A DNA stretch of 64,000 nucleotides from the NCBI RefSeq assembly GCF_034653355.1, contig NZ_JAYEER010000004.1, positions 1,550,001-1,614,000 of the forward strand, given 5' to 3'. The notes beneath the pieces were generated by a model. It had not been told where the DNA came from, ran no database searches, and saw only the letters and a list, made by a program, of their open reading frames with translations. Of this stretch, positions 8,606 through 16,557 are shown piece by piece. Position 1 is the stretch's first letter. Every line of letters begins with the position of its first letter. Both the position numbers and the translations under genes were made by a program. The stretch is from Nitrospirillum sp034653355 (GTDB taxonomy: Bacteria > Pseudomonadota > Alphaproteobacteria > Azospirillales > Azospirillaceae).

Positions 8606-10873
8606 ATGCGCCGTCTGCTGCTGCTGTCCACCATCCTGGCGGGTTCGCCCGTCCTCTCGGCTTCGGCCGCCCTGGCCGCAGACGTTTCGTCCTCCTATAC
8701 CGCCGACCATACCACCGGCCGACATACCGACGACCCCCATACCACCGGCGGGCAGACACCCGCCTCCGTGGCCCCCGCCGCTGACAGCGATTCCCCGCTG
8801 GACCAGATCATCGTCACCGCCACCCGCCGGGCCGAGGCCCTGCGCGACGTGCCCGCCAGCGTGTCCACCGTGTCGCGCGACGAGTTCGAACAGAAGGGCG
8901 TGCTGTTCATCGGCGACGAACTGACGGACCTGCCGGGCGTGCTGGTGTCCAAGAACGACATGGGCACCTACACCTCGATCACCCTGCGCGGCGTGCCCAG
9001 CAAGGTGCACAACGACACGCTGGTGGTGATGATGGACGGCATCCCCTACGTCACCGGGGATGACGAGGTCGACCTGGAACAGCTGCCCTACGCCGCGGTG
9101 GGCCGGGTGGACGTGGTGCGCGGCCCCATGTCGGCCCTGTACGGCCGGGGCGCCATCAGCGGCACCATCAACTACCTGACCCGCGAAGTCACCGACGAGA
9201 CCAAGGGCGAGGTCACCCTGCAGGCCGGCAGCGACGGCTGGCTGCACGGCGACGCCCTGCTGCAGACGCCCACCGTGAAGGGCGGCGCCCTGCTGCTGGA
9301 TGTGGGGCATGAGCGGGGCGACGGCTGGCGCGACCGCACCGGCCGCAACGAGACCAACCTGTTCCTGAAGCACCAGCTGGACATGGGTGACGCCGGCCGC
9401 CTGACCGTCACCGCCACCTGGGTGGACACCCGCCAACAGCTGGCTGGCGAGCTGCCGGTGGACAGCCGGGGTGAGCTGGTCGCCCTGCCGGGCGGCCGCG
9501 AGGCCAACTGGAACGAGGACAACGCCGGTTTCTACAAGCGCATGGCCACGGCCACGGCGACGTACGAGCGTGACCTGGCCGAGGGCCTGGTGGCCACCAC
9601 CAAGCTGCACGTCCGCCAGGCCCTGACCTCCGCCCTGCAGGGCTTCGCCAACGAGTACGATCCCAACGCCGGCTCGGTCACCTTCACCGGCTTCCGTGTG
9701 GACGGCAACACCATCACCGGCTACGGCGAGCAGCAGCTGTCCTGGACCCACGGGCCCTGGCAGGTGCTGGGCGGCGTCAGCGCGGAGCAGGTGCGCGCCC
9801 ATCATACCGAGCATTGGACCGGCCAGCTGGACGACACCTACTACTACGGTGAACAGCGCAGCATCCTGACCGGCCAAAACATCGACACGGATGAGTGGGT
9901 GACGGACACCCAGCTGAACGCCTATGGCCGCGAGCGCGCCTACGCCGCCTATCTGCAGGTGGACCGGACCTTCGGGCCCGTCACCCTGGACGTTGGCGGC
10001 CGCTATGACTACTTCGAGCGCCATGTCGTCTATGGCGACACCACCAGCGGCGGGCCCAACGGCACCATCACGCCGGGCGGCAACGCCTATGACGACAACG
10101 CCCACTTCAGCCCCAAGGCGTCGGTCACCTGGAAGGTGACGCCGGAGGTCAGCGCCTATGTCGCCTACGGCCAGGGCTTCTCCGCCGCCTTCGGGCCGCT
10201 GTGGTCCTTCCGCACCCGCCAGACCGGCCTGAACCCGGAACTGGCGGACAATGTGGAGGCCGGCGTGAAGGGCGACGCCTTCGGCGGCCTGCTGTCGGGC
10301 GGCGTCACCGTCTATCGCTTGCAGCGCCATGACCTGCTGCAGGTGGTGGAGGTCAATGGCGTGCCGCAGACCTTCAACACCGGGGAACAGTTGTCCCAAG
10401 GCGTGGAACTGGCGGGCAGCGCCAAGCTGGACGCCCTGGTGCCCCACCTGTCGGCCGACGTCACCTACGGCTATACCGAGGCCTACTGGCTGGACGACCG
10501 CTTCGTGGAAAGCGACACGCTGATCCAGCGCGACTTCACCGGCAAGCGGGTGCAGGGCGTGCCCCGGCATACGGGCAGCATCGCCCTGAACCAGGGCATC
10601 CCGGCCTGGGGCCTATCGGGCAAGCTGTGGGTGGAGATGTTCGGCGACTACGCCTACGACAGCCAGAACAGCCGCATCAGCGGCGGTTACGCCCTGTGGA
10701 ACACCACCTGGACGTGGACGCCGCCGCATCAGGACACCGTGGATTTGAGCCTGACGGTGCGCAACCTGTTCGACCGCAAAGTGAACCTGATCGAGGCCGA
10801 CGACAACGGCCCGCTGGGCGCCTTCCCCCAGCCGCCGCGCCAAGTCCTGGGCACGGTCAAGGTGCGGTTCTAG
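8606..10873 (+). CDS. TonB-dependent outer-membrane receptor
   Basis: A 755-residue ligand-gated outer-membrane receptor powered by TonB-ExbBD. The ATG at 8606 follows a GAGGAGG ribosome-binding site and starts a signal peptide that ends near ALAAD. The mature N-terminus has an unusual His/Thr/Asp stretch with His35, His40 and His45 exactly five residues apart. The TonB box DQIIVTATR (about 65-73) and the plug domain follow, with ITLRGVP and the YGRGAISGTINYLT signature. The barrel ends in an aromatic residue (VKVRF) after RNLFDRKV, as expected. The ligand is unknown: siderophore, cobalamin, sugar or metal chelate are all possible. It is followed by a terminator and appears monocistronic. Confidence 0.93.
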   Translation: MRRLLLLSTILAGSPVLSASAALAADVSSSYTADHTTGRHTDDPHTTGGQTPASVAPAADSDSPLDQIIVTATRRAEALRDVPASVSTVSRDEFEQKGVLFIGDELTDLPGVLVSKNDMGTYTSITLRGVPSKVHNDTLVVMMDGIPYVTGDDEVDLEQLPYAAVGRVDVVRGPMSALYGRGAISGTINYLTREVTDETKGEVTLQAGSDGWLHGDALLQTPTVKGGALLLDVGHERGDGWRDRTGRNETNLFLKHQLDMGDAGRLTVTATWVDTRQQLAGELPVDSRGELVALPGGREANWNEDNAGFYKRMATATATYERDLAEGLVATTKLHVRQALTSALQGFANEYDPNAGSVTFTGFRVDGNTITGYGEQQLSWTHGPWQVLGGVSAEQVRAHHTEHWTGQLDDTYYYGEQRSILTGQNIDTDEWVTDTQLNAYGRERAYAAYLQVDRTFGPVTLDVGGRYDYFERHVVYGDTTSGGPNGTITPGGNAYDDNAHFSPKASVTWKVTPEVSAYVAYGQGFSAAFGPLWSFRTRQTGLNPELADNVEAGVKGDAFGGLLSGGVTVYRLQRHDLLQVVEVNGVPQTFNTGEQLSQGVELAGSAKLDALVPHLSADVTYGYTEAYWLDDRFVESDTLIQRDFTGKRVQGVPRHTGSIALNQGIPAWGLSGKLWVEMFGDYAYDSQNSRISGGYALWNTTWTWTPPHQDTVDLSLTVRNLFDRKVNLIEADDNGPLGAFPQPPRQVLGTVKVRF

Positions 10874-10903
10874 GCAGCCAAGTCCTACACAACATTCAAA
10901 GAC

Positions 10904-10938
10904 CGGCGCGCGGGACCCTTCTCGCGCGCCGTTCCTTT
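10904..10938 (+). terminator. Terminator after the TonB receptor gene
   Basis: GGCGCGCG at 10905-10912 pairs with CGCGCGCC at 10923-10930, extended by an outer C-G pair, and is followed by the T-rich GTTCCTTTAT. It is a typical intrinsic terminator 30 bases after the stop codon. Confidence 0.75.
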
Positions 10939-11022
10939 ATGGCCATCGGCCTAACCGTGTGATCAGGCTTCCCGTCATCCTGAAAAGCCGTAGCCTGTGC
11001 ATGACGCTTCCCGACGCGACGG

Positions 11023-11460
11023 ATGGCCATGACAAGCAGCATCGCCCTGTACTTCCCCATGCTGGTCCTGTTCCTGTTCACCCTGCTGGTGGGCCTGCGG
11101 CTGTTCATCATGCGGGTGCGGGCGGTGAGGCGGGGGAATGTTCGGCTGTCCTACTTCCGCAATTTCACGGCGGGCACCCAGACGGACGGCTGCGCCACAG
11201 CCCAGCGCGCCTTCAACAACCTGCTGGAGGTGCCGCCGCTGTTCTACGTCATCTGCGTGGTGCTGATGGTGCTGCGCCAGGGCGACCATCTCTATGAGGC
11301 GCTGGCCTGGATCTTCGTGGCGCTGCGGATCATCCAGAGCGCCATCCACCTGACCTACAACAACGTGCTGCACCGGGCGGCGGTGTTCATCGTATCCATG
11401 GCCGTGCTGGCGGCGATGTGGGTGCGGTTGGGCCTGACGCTGCTGACCTTTCCCGCCTGA
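11023..11460 (+). CDS. MAPEG family membrane protein
   Basis: A 145-residue integral membrane protein with about four hydrophobic segments, matching the MAPEG (eicosanoid/glutathione metabolism) superfamily as found in bacteria. The family signature is visible as an AQRAFNNLLEVPPLFYVICVVLM block: polar RAxxN followed by a helix. Bacterial members are mostly uncharacterised, and glutathione-dependent activity would be inference. It starts at ATG 11023 after a weak purine stretch and stops four bases before the convergent sdpI-like gene. Confidence 0.8.
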   Translation: MAMTSSIALYFPMLVLFLFTLLVGLRLFIMRVRAVRRGNVRLSYFRNFTAGTQTDGCATAQRAFNNLLEVPPLFYVICVVLMVLRQGDHLYEALAWIFVALRIIQSAIHLTYNNVLHRAAVFIVSMAVLAAMWVRLGLTLLTFPA

Positions 11461-11463
11461 CGC

Positions 11464-12126
11464 TCAGCGATTGGGCCGGACGCGCCAGTAGAGGTAGGAG
11501 CGGACCCACGCGATGGCGGCGACGGTCATGACCACGCTGAAGGTCAGGCTGGGGCCGCGCAGGACGCCGGGCGGCAGGAACACGGCCAACACCATCAACA
11601 CCAGGCCGCCGATAACGGACAGCCAGCCGCCGAAGCGATGGGTCCTGTCCCAAACCCATTCGTCGGCCCGCGTCCAGGGCGTGCGGATGCCGAGCAGATG
11701 ATTGGGGCGCACCTTGCCCAGGACGTTGCCCACAACCGCCATGGACATGCCCAGGGCGAAGGCGTGCAGGCGCCGCATGTCCACCGAATGGCCCAGGGCG
11801 GTCGCGATCAGGCCGAGGTGGGTCACCATAAGCACGCCCAGCACGGACAGGCGCGCGGTGTGCCAGGCGGTGGCCGACCGCTCCAGATTCTCCGTCAGCG
11901 GCATGATGCGCGCCAGCAGGGGCAGCGCCACCGACAGGGCCACGGCCATCAGCGGCCCGATGCCGAGCGCCCAGGGAGCGTGGGCGTAGTGGTTGGGCTG
12001 GCCCGATGCGTCGAAGTGGATGGGCAGCATGACCTCCCCACCCACCCGCCACAGCGTGTAGAGGCTTGCCGCCACCATGACGGCGATCCCCTGGACAGTG
12101 ATGATCCAACAAGCGCGCGCGGACAT
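11464..12126 (-). CDS. SdpI-like membrane protein
   Basis: A 220-residue, multi-spanning membrane protein of the SdpI/DUF1648 type. The N-terminal half carries the DUF1648 signature (LPIHFDASGQPNHYA) and the C-terminal half the SdpI signature GIRTPWTRADEWVWDRTHRFGGW. In Bacillus subtilis SdpI protects against the SdpC toxin and sequesters the SdpR repressor at the membrane. The ATG at 12126 is preferred, four bases after the SdpR-like stop and preceded by GGGGA. A longer start at 12156 would overlap that gene. No SdpC-like toxin gene is nearby, so immunity is not implied. Confidence 0.88.
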   Translation of the reverse strand: MSARACWIITVQGIAVMVAASLYTLWRVGGEVMLPIHFDASGQPNHYAHAPWALGIGPLMAVALSVALPLLARIMPLTENLERSATAWHTARLSVLGVLMVTHLGLIATALGHSVDMRRLHAFALGMSMAVVGNVLGKVRPNHLLGIRTPWTRADEWVWDRTHRFGGWLSVIGGLVLMVLAVFLPPGVLRGPSLTFSVVMTVAAIAWVRSYLYWRVRPNR

Positions 12127-12130
12127 GGAT

Positions 12131-12454
12131 TTACTTTCCCCGCTGGCCCAGGCCACCCGCGGGATGGGCGCGGCTATCGGCCCGGGACTCCCCCTGCCCT
12201 ATCCCCATGCTGTCCATGAGGCCCGACAGCGCCTCTTCCAGCACCGACAGGTTCAGGCGGTAGTAGATGGTGGTGCCCTGGCGGTCCTGGTCCACCAGGT
12301 CGGCCTCGCGCAGCACGGCGAAATGGCCGGACAGGGTGGGCTTGGCCAGGTCGAAATGACGGGCGATGTCGCCGGCCGACAAGGGGCCTTCGCGCAGCAA
12401 TTGAAGGATGCGGCGGCGGCTGGGATCGGCCAGGGCTTTAAAGACGCGATTCAT
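12131..12454 (-). CDS. ArsR/SdpR-type transcriptional repressor
   Basis: A 107-residue winged-helix repressor. The N-terminus MNRVFKALADPSRRRILQLL and the helix-turn-helix SAGDIARHFDLAKPTLSGHFAVL are characteristic of SdpR-like ArsR proteins. No cysteine metal site is visible, which separates it from metal-sensing ArsR proteins. It is the first gene of a two-gene unit with the SdpI-like gene and is probably autoregulated, with the membrane partner titrating it, by analogy with B. subtilis. The AT-rich sequence just upstream carries TTAGCTAA, a plausible operator. Confidence 0.9.
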   Translation of the reverse strand: MNRVFKALADPSRRRILQLLREGPLSAGDIARHFDLAKPTLSGHFAVLREADLVDQDRQGTTIYYRLNLSVLEEALSGLMDSMGIGQGESRADSRAHPAGGLGQRGK

Positions 12455-12458
12455 GATG

Positions 12459-12485
12459 TCGCTATTTAGCTAATTACCAAATTAA
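12459..12485 (-). promoter_or_regulatory. Possible SdpR-like operator/promoter
   Basis: A short AT-rich patch directly upstream of the repressor start contains the palindrome TTAGCTAA (12466-12473) and, overlapping it, CTAA-N8-TTAA (12470-12485). The latter is one base off the CtrA spacing. Assignment as an operator rests on position only. Confidence 0.3.
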
Positions 12486-12518
12486 AGTCAAGGCCATCCC
12501 CTGAGGGCCCGTTGAACT

Positions 12519-12589
12519 GTTGCATTTTGCAGTTTTTGCCCCTGAAGGGGCTCTTGTTGAATGCAACACTTTGCGAACTAGCAAAATGC
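12519..12589 (+). promoter_or_regulatory. Competing inverted repeats upstream of fliF
   Basis: GTTGCATT (12519-12526) pairs with AATGCAAC (12560-12567), enclosing a second perfect stem, GCCCC-TGAA-GGGGC (12538-12551). The same left arm also contains GCATTTTGC (12522-12530), which pairs with GCAAAATGC (12581-12589), so the two outer stems exclude each other. CACTTTGCG occurs twice as a direct repeat (12567 and 12605). This may be a regulator-binding region or a switchable leader for the flagellar operon. Confidence 0.5.
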
Positions 12590-12667
12590 GTGACGCAAAT
12601 GACACACTTTGCGGTGTGTAGGAAATTTTTGCCGACCACCCCCTATTTCAGCCCCTGAACATTCCCA

Positions 12668-12704
12668 GAATCCTGGCAAACGCGGAGTCGACGCTATAGA
12701 CTCC
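12668..12704 (+). promoter_or_regulatory. Cluster of three GANTC sites before fliF
   Basis: GAATC (12668), GAGTC (12685) and GACTC (12699) lie within 36 bases, 40-76 bases before the fliF start. The last two sit in an inverted repeat GGAGTC/GACTCC. GANTC is the target of the CcrM methylase that marks cell-cycle promoters with GcrA in alphaproteobacteria. Such clustering in a GC-rich genome suggests a methylation-sensitive promoter. Confidence 0.5.
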
Positions 12705-12743
12705 CTTGTGATTTTTCGGTGACCGCCGGCCCGGGAGCGGACC

Positions 12744-14405
12744 TTGGAAAACCTGTTGCAGACCCTGCGTAATCTGGGGCCGGTGCGGCTGGGCGCCATC
12801 GGTGGCGTCGCGCTGCTGATCCTGGCCCTGTTCGGCTTCCTGCTGTTCAACGGCTCCTCGCCAAACATGGCCCTGCTGTACAGCGACCTGTCGCCCAGCG
12901 ACGGCGGCGCCATCGTGCAGCAGCTGGACCAGATGCAGCCCAAGGTGCCCTACCAGGTCAGTCAGGACAGCACCCGCATCGAGGTGCCGGCCGACCAGGT
13001 GGGCCGCGTCCGCATGCTGATGGCCCAGCAGGGCCTGCCCACCGGCGGCAACGTCGGCTACGAAATCTTCAACCAGGCGGAAAGCCTGGGCACCACCAGC
13101 TTCATGCAGTCCGTCCAGCAGCTGCGCGCGCTGGAGGGGGAGCTGTCGCGCACGGTGAACACCCTGGCCCCGGTGCAGCAGTCGCGCATCCACCTGGTGC
13201 TGCCCAAGCGTGAGCTTTTCAGCCGTGAGACGCAGAAGGCCACGGCCAGCGTCGTCCTGCGCCTGCGCCCCGGCCAGCAGTTGAAGAAGGAACAGGTCGC
13301 CAGCATCCAGCACCTGATCGCGGCCTCGGTGCCGGGATTGCAGCCCGACATGGTGTCGGTGGTGGATGACAAGGGCAACTTGCTGGCCCGGGGCATGGGC
13401 TCCGACAGCAAGGAAGCCATGATGGCGACGGCGGAGGAAAAGCGCCTCGCCTACCAGCAGCGCCTGACCGACAAGGTCGAGGAGATCGTGGGCCGCACCG
13501 TGGGCATGGGCAAGGTGCGCGCCGAGGTGACGGTCGACATGGATTTCGACCGCATCACGACGAACAGCGAGATCTTCGACCCCGACAGCCAGGTCGTGCG
13601 CTCCACCGAGACCAACAACGAGAACTCGGAAGACATCAACAAGGAGGGGCAGGACCCGGTGACGGTGGCGAACAACCTGCCCTCCGCCAACGCCGAGAAC
13701 ACCACCAACGGCTCCTCCAGCTCCAAGACCACCAAGACCAACGAGCGCATCAATTACGAGATCAGCAAGACCGTGAAGGTCCATGAGCGCGAGGCCGGCC
13801 AGGTGCGCCGCCTGTCGGTCGCCGTGCTGGTCGACGGCAATTACCTGCCGGATGACAAGGGTGTCGCCCAGTACCAGCCGCGCTCGGATGACGAACTGCA
13901 GAAACTGGGGTCCCTGGTCAAATCATCCATCGGCTTCGACGGGTCGCGCGGCGACACGGTGGACGTGATCAGCATGAAGTTCGCCACCCCCGAGGGCGAG
14001 CTGGAGGCCAAGGAAGAGACGCTGTTCGGCCTGCCCAAGCAGGACGTGTTCCGCATCGCCGAGACCATCGTGCTGGCCATTGTCGCCATCCTGGTCATCC
14101 TGCTGGTCATCCGGCCGCTGGTGGCCCGCGCCCTGGACCGCACGCCGCAGCTGGATGAGGAGCCGGACCTGCTGTCCGACAGCGGCGGCGTGCCCCAGCT
14201 GGCCGGCCCCGGCGGCGGCGCCCTGGCCCGCGAACTGGCGCTGGAGGCGGCGCAGGCCAACGAGGAACTGGAACAGATGATCGACATCAACCGGGTCGAC
14301 GGCCGCGTGCGCGCGTCCTCGCTGCGCAAGGTGGGCGAAATCGTCGAGAAGCACCCGGAAGAGGCCGTGTCCATCATCCGGAACTGGCTGTACCAGGAAA
14401 ATTGA
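12744..14405 (+). CDS. fliF: Flagellar MS-ring protein FliF
   Basis: A 553-residue inner-membrane protein that builds the MS ring of the flagellar basal body. It has a first membrane segment at about 17-37, the YscJ/FliF ring-building domain (TRIEVPADQVGRVRMLMAQQ and the SRIHLVLPKRELF block), a variable linker rich in Asn/Ser/Thr, and a second membrane segment at about 434-460. The cytoplasmic C-terminus EELEQMIDINRVDG...RNWLYQEN is the FliG-binding tail. The start is TTG at 12744, supported by GGGAGCGG upstream. It is the first gene of the flagellar cluster. Unusually, the next gene is fliH rather than fliG. Confidence 0.95.
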   Translation: MENLLQTLRNLGPVRLGAIGGVALLILALFGFLLFNGSSPNMALLYSDLSPSDGGAIVQQLDQMQPKVPYQVSQDSTRIEVPADQVGRVRMLMAQQGLPTGGNVGYEIFNQAESLGTTSFMQSVQQLRALEGELSRTVNTLAPVQQSRIHLVLPKRELFSRETQKATASVVLRLRPGQQLKKEQVASIQHLIAASVPGLQPDMVSVVDDKGNLLARGMGSDSKEAMMATAEEKRLAYQQRLTDKVEEIVGRTVGMGKVRAEVTVDMDFDRITTNSEIFDPDSQVVRSTETNNENSEDINKEGQDPVTVANNLPSANAENTTNGSSSSKTTKTNERINYEISKTVKVHEREAGQVRRLSVAVLVDGNYLPDDKGVAQYQPRSDDELQKLGSLVKSSIGFDGSRGDTVDVISMKFATPEGELEAKEETLFGLPKQDVFRIAETIVLAIVAILVILLVIRPLVARALDRTPQLDEEPDLLSDSGGVPQLAGPGGGALARELALEAAQANEELEQMIDINRVDGRVRASSLRKVGEIVEKHPEEAVSIIRNWLYQEN

Positions 14406-14420
14406 GCGCGGACGTAGCCG

Positions 14421-15131
14421 ATGACCAACATCCGCAGGTTCCTGTTCGACAATTCCTTCGATCCCGAAGGCCGCCGCGTCGAGGTGCCGGAGGAACAGCT
14501 TCCGCCCGTGCCGGAGCCGGCGCCGGAACCGCCGCCCCCGCCACCGCCACCGCCGGAACCGACCTTCAGCCTGGCCGATCTGCAGCAGCAGGTGCGCATG
14601 GCGCGCGAGGCCGCCTACGCGCAAGGCCACGCCGAAGGCATGGCCGCCGGGGCCGACCAGTCGGCCCTGGCGCTGGCCAACGTGCTGGCCCAGTTGCAGG
14701 GCAGCGTCGGGCAGCTGATCCAGGCGGAGGCGCAGGGCCGGGCGCAACGGTCGCAGAACGCCATCCGCATGGCGCTGGCCATCGTGCGCAAGCTGTTCCC
14801 CGCCATGGTCAAGCGCCACGGTCTGGTGGAGGTGGAGGCCTCGGTCAACGCCTTCCTGGCGGAACTTTCGGACGAGCCGCGGCTGCTGGTCCGTGTGCAT
14901 GAGAACTGGCTGGCCCCCATCAAGGAGAAGATCGAGGACATGGCCGCGCGCCAGGGCTTCGCCGGCTCCGTCGCCGTGGTGGCCGACCCGCGGGCCGGGG
15001 AGCTGGACTGCAAGGCCGACTGGGGCGACGGCGGCGCCGAGCGCGACGTGGCGGCCCTGTGGGCCGAGATCGACCGCATCGCCGGCAACCTGGGCCGCCC
15101 CCTGGAAGATGGCCGCGAGGCGGCGGAATGA
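14421..15131 (+). CDS. fliH: FliH-like flagellar export-stator protein (FlbE type)
   Basis: A 236-residue protein in the position of fliH/flbE. FliH holds the FliI ATPase of the flagellar type III export apparatus and controls its activity. The N-terminus MTNIRRFLFDNSFD is typical of alphaproteobacterial FlbE/FliH. A proline-rich spacer with nine consecutive prolines lies at about 37-45. It is followed by an Ala/Gln-rich coiled coil (AREAAYAQGHAEGM, the GxxxG-like FliH repeat) and a C-terminal domain with VVADPRAGELDCKADWGDGG. It starts 15 bases after fliF, so the two are co-transcribed. Its partners FliI and FliJ are encoded at 26.7-28.5 kb. Confidence 0.85.
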   Translation: MTNIRRFLFDNSFDPEGRRVEVPEEQLPPVPEPAPEPPPPPPPPPEPTFSLADLQQQVRMAREAAYAQGHAEGMAAGADQSALALANVLAQLQGSVGQLIQAEAQGRAQRSQNAIRMALAIVRKLFPAMVKRHGLVEVEASVNAFLAELSDEPRLLVRVHENWLAPIKEKIEDMAARQGFAGSVAVVADPRAGELDCKADWGDGGAERDVAALWAEIDRIAGNLGRPLEDGREAAE

Positions 15132-15224
15132 GCGTATAGGCCGTGATAGGCCACCATGGTATGGGCCAGTGTTGTTAGGATGCGTGACCGGGCGGCGCCC
15201 CGGCGGTGAGAAACGAGGGAAACG

Positions 15225-15527
15225 ATGAGCCTGGACGATTTCGACGGCCAAGCAGGCATGGACGCGGATGGCGCCCCTATCGTGAAGGACCTGGAGGCCG
15301 TCTACGACATCCCGGTTCAGATTTCCGCCGTGCTGGGCAAATGCACCATGCAGGTGAGCCAGCTGCTGAAGCTGGGTCGCGGCGCGGTGGTGGAACTGGA
15401 CCGCAAGGTGGGCGAGGCCATCGACATCTACGTCAACAACCGCTTGGTGGCGCGCGGCGAGGTGGTGGTGGTGGAAGACCGCCTGGGCGTGACCATGACG
15501 GAAATCATCAAGTCCGAACGCACCTGA
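15225..15527 (+). CDS. fliN: Flagellar motor switch protein FliN
   Basis: A 100-residue C-ring protein made almost entirely of the SpoA/FliN domain: LEAVYDIPVQISAVLGK, LLKLGRGAVVELDRKVGE and VNNRLVARGEVVVVEDRLGVTMTEI. With FliM and FliG it forms the rotor switch that sets rotation direction and also docks FliH during export. Only a short acidic N-terminal tail precedes the domain. The start has an AACGAGGGAAACG ribosome-binding region. About 93 bases separate it from fliH; no other gene is seen there. Confidence 0.95.
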   Translation: MSLDDFDGQAGMDADGAPIVKDLEAVYDIPVQISAVLGKCTMQVSQLLKLGRGAVVELDRKVGEAIDIYVNNRLVARGEVVVVEDRLGVTMTEIIKSERT

Positions 15528-15554
15528 TCCCTATAGTCGAGAAACGAGACACCG

Positions 15555-16499
15555 TTGAACAGCCGCCCCCCCTCCCCGACCTTGCGCGCCGCCGGCACCG
15601 CTGCCGGCCGGACGGCTGCGGCCGCCCCGGCGCCGGAGGCGGCGAACGAGGCCAAGGGGCCGGCCCATCCCATGGGCCCCCAGGCGCCGACGCCGGCCCC
15701 CCTGCCGGAGCCGGTGCGGGTGCGCCACGGGCTGGATCTGACCACGGTGCTGGGCCTGGCGGCCGGCTTCGCGCTGGTGTTCTCGGCCTTGGCCTTTGGC
15801 GGGCATGCGCGGGCCTTCATCAACGTGCCCTCGCTCATGATCGTGGTGGGCGGCACCATCGCCGTCACCATCGTGTCCTTCGCGCGGGAGGATTTGGCGG
15901 CCTGCCGGCGACAGCTGACGCGGGCCCTGATGCGGCCGGTGGCCGACATCGCCGACGTCTCCGGCTATGTCCTGCAGATGGCGGAGGCGGCGCGGCGCAA
16001 CGGTCCCCTGACCCTGCAGCCGTTGATGAAGGACAAGGGGGTCGAGCCCCTGCAGGCCCGCGCCATCGAGCTGGTGGTGGACGGCATCGCGGCGGAGGAT
16101 GTGGAGCGCATCCTGCGCACAGAGATCGAGGCGCAACAGGCCCGATCCCGCCATGGCGCCGCCGTGCTGCGCCGCGCCTCGGAAGTGGCGCCGGCCATGG
16201 GCCTGATCGGTACCCTGGTGGGCTTGGTGCAGATGTTGGGCAACCTGCAGGACCCGGCGGCCATCGGCCCGGCCATGGCCATCGCCCTGCTGACGACCTT
16301 CTACGGCGCGCTGGTGGGCAACATGGCCCTGGCGCCGCTGGCCGGAAAGCTGGAACGCAACACCGACGCCCAGGCCATCGTGGACACGCTGTTCATGCTG
16401 GGCGCCATCTCCATCGCCCGGCAGGAAAATCCGCGCCGGCTGGAGATGATGATGAACACGGTTCTGCCGCCGGAGCTGCGGCTGAACCATTACGATTGA
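15555..16499 (+). CDS. motA: MotA/PomA-like flagellar stator protein
   Basis: A 314-residue membrane protein of the MotA/TolQ/ExbB channel family. After a Pro/Ala-rich N-terminal extension (about 1-55) it has two membrane segments, a cytoplasmic loop with Arg-rich helices, and two C-terminal segments with the signature ASEVAPAMGLIGTLVGLVQML, closest to PomA/MotA. The C-terminus IARQENPRRLEMMMNTVLPP is also typical. It would conduct ions with a MotB partner to drive rotation. The MotB-like gene lies 24 kb away at 39515-40324. The start is given as TTG at 15555; the extension makes it uncertain. Confidence 0.88.
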   Translation: MNSRPPSPTLRAAGTAAGRTAAAAPAPEAANEAKGPAHPMGPQAPTPAPLPEPVRVRHGLDLTTVLGLAAGFALVFSALAFGGHARAFINVPSLMIVVGGTIAVTIVSFAREDLAACRRQLTRALMRPVADIADVSGYVLQMAEAARRNGPLTLQPLMKDKGVEPLQARAIELVVDGIAAEDVERILRTEIEAQQARSRHGAAVLRRASEVAPAMGLIGTLVGLVQMLGNLQDPAAIGPAMAIALLTTFYGALVGNMALAPLAGKLERNTDAQAIVDTLFMLGAISIARQENPRRLEMMMNTVLPPELRLNHYD

Positions 16500-16557
16500 T
16501 GCTTGGACGACGGCCGCGCCCCGGGTGGGGCGGCCTGGTTTGAAAGGGTTGTGAGCG

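Noticed and set aside
8516..10570. 684-codon open frame on the minus strand
   Set aside because: It is antisense to the TonB receptor gene and only reflects its codon bias.
12470..12485. CtrA full site before the SdpR-like gene
   Set aside because: CTAA-N8-TTAA has the wrong spacing (eight instead of seven) and overlaps the palindrome near the ArsR-type start.
12605..12640. Sigma-54 promoter for fliF
   Set aside because: GG and GC pairs are present (GGAAATTTTTGC), but the spacing is eight rather than ten bases, so the -24/-12 pattern does not fit.
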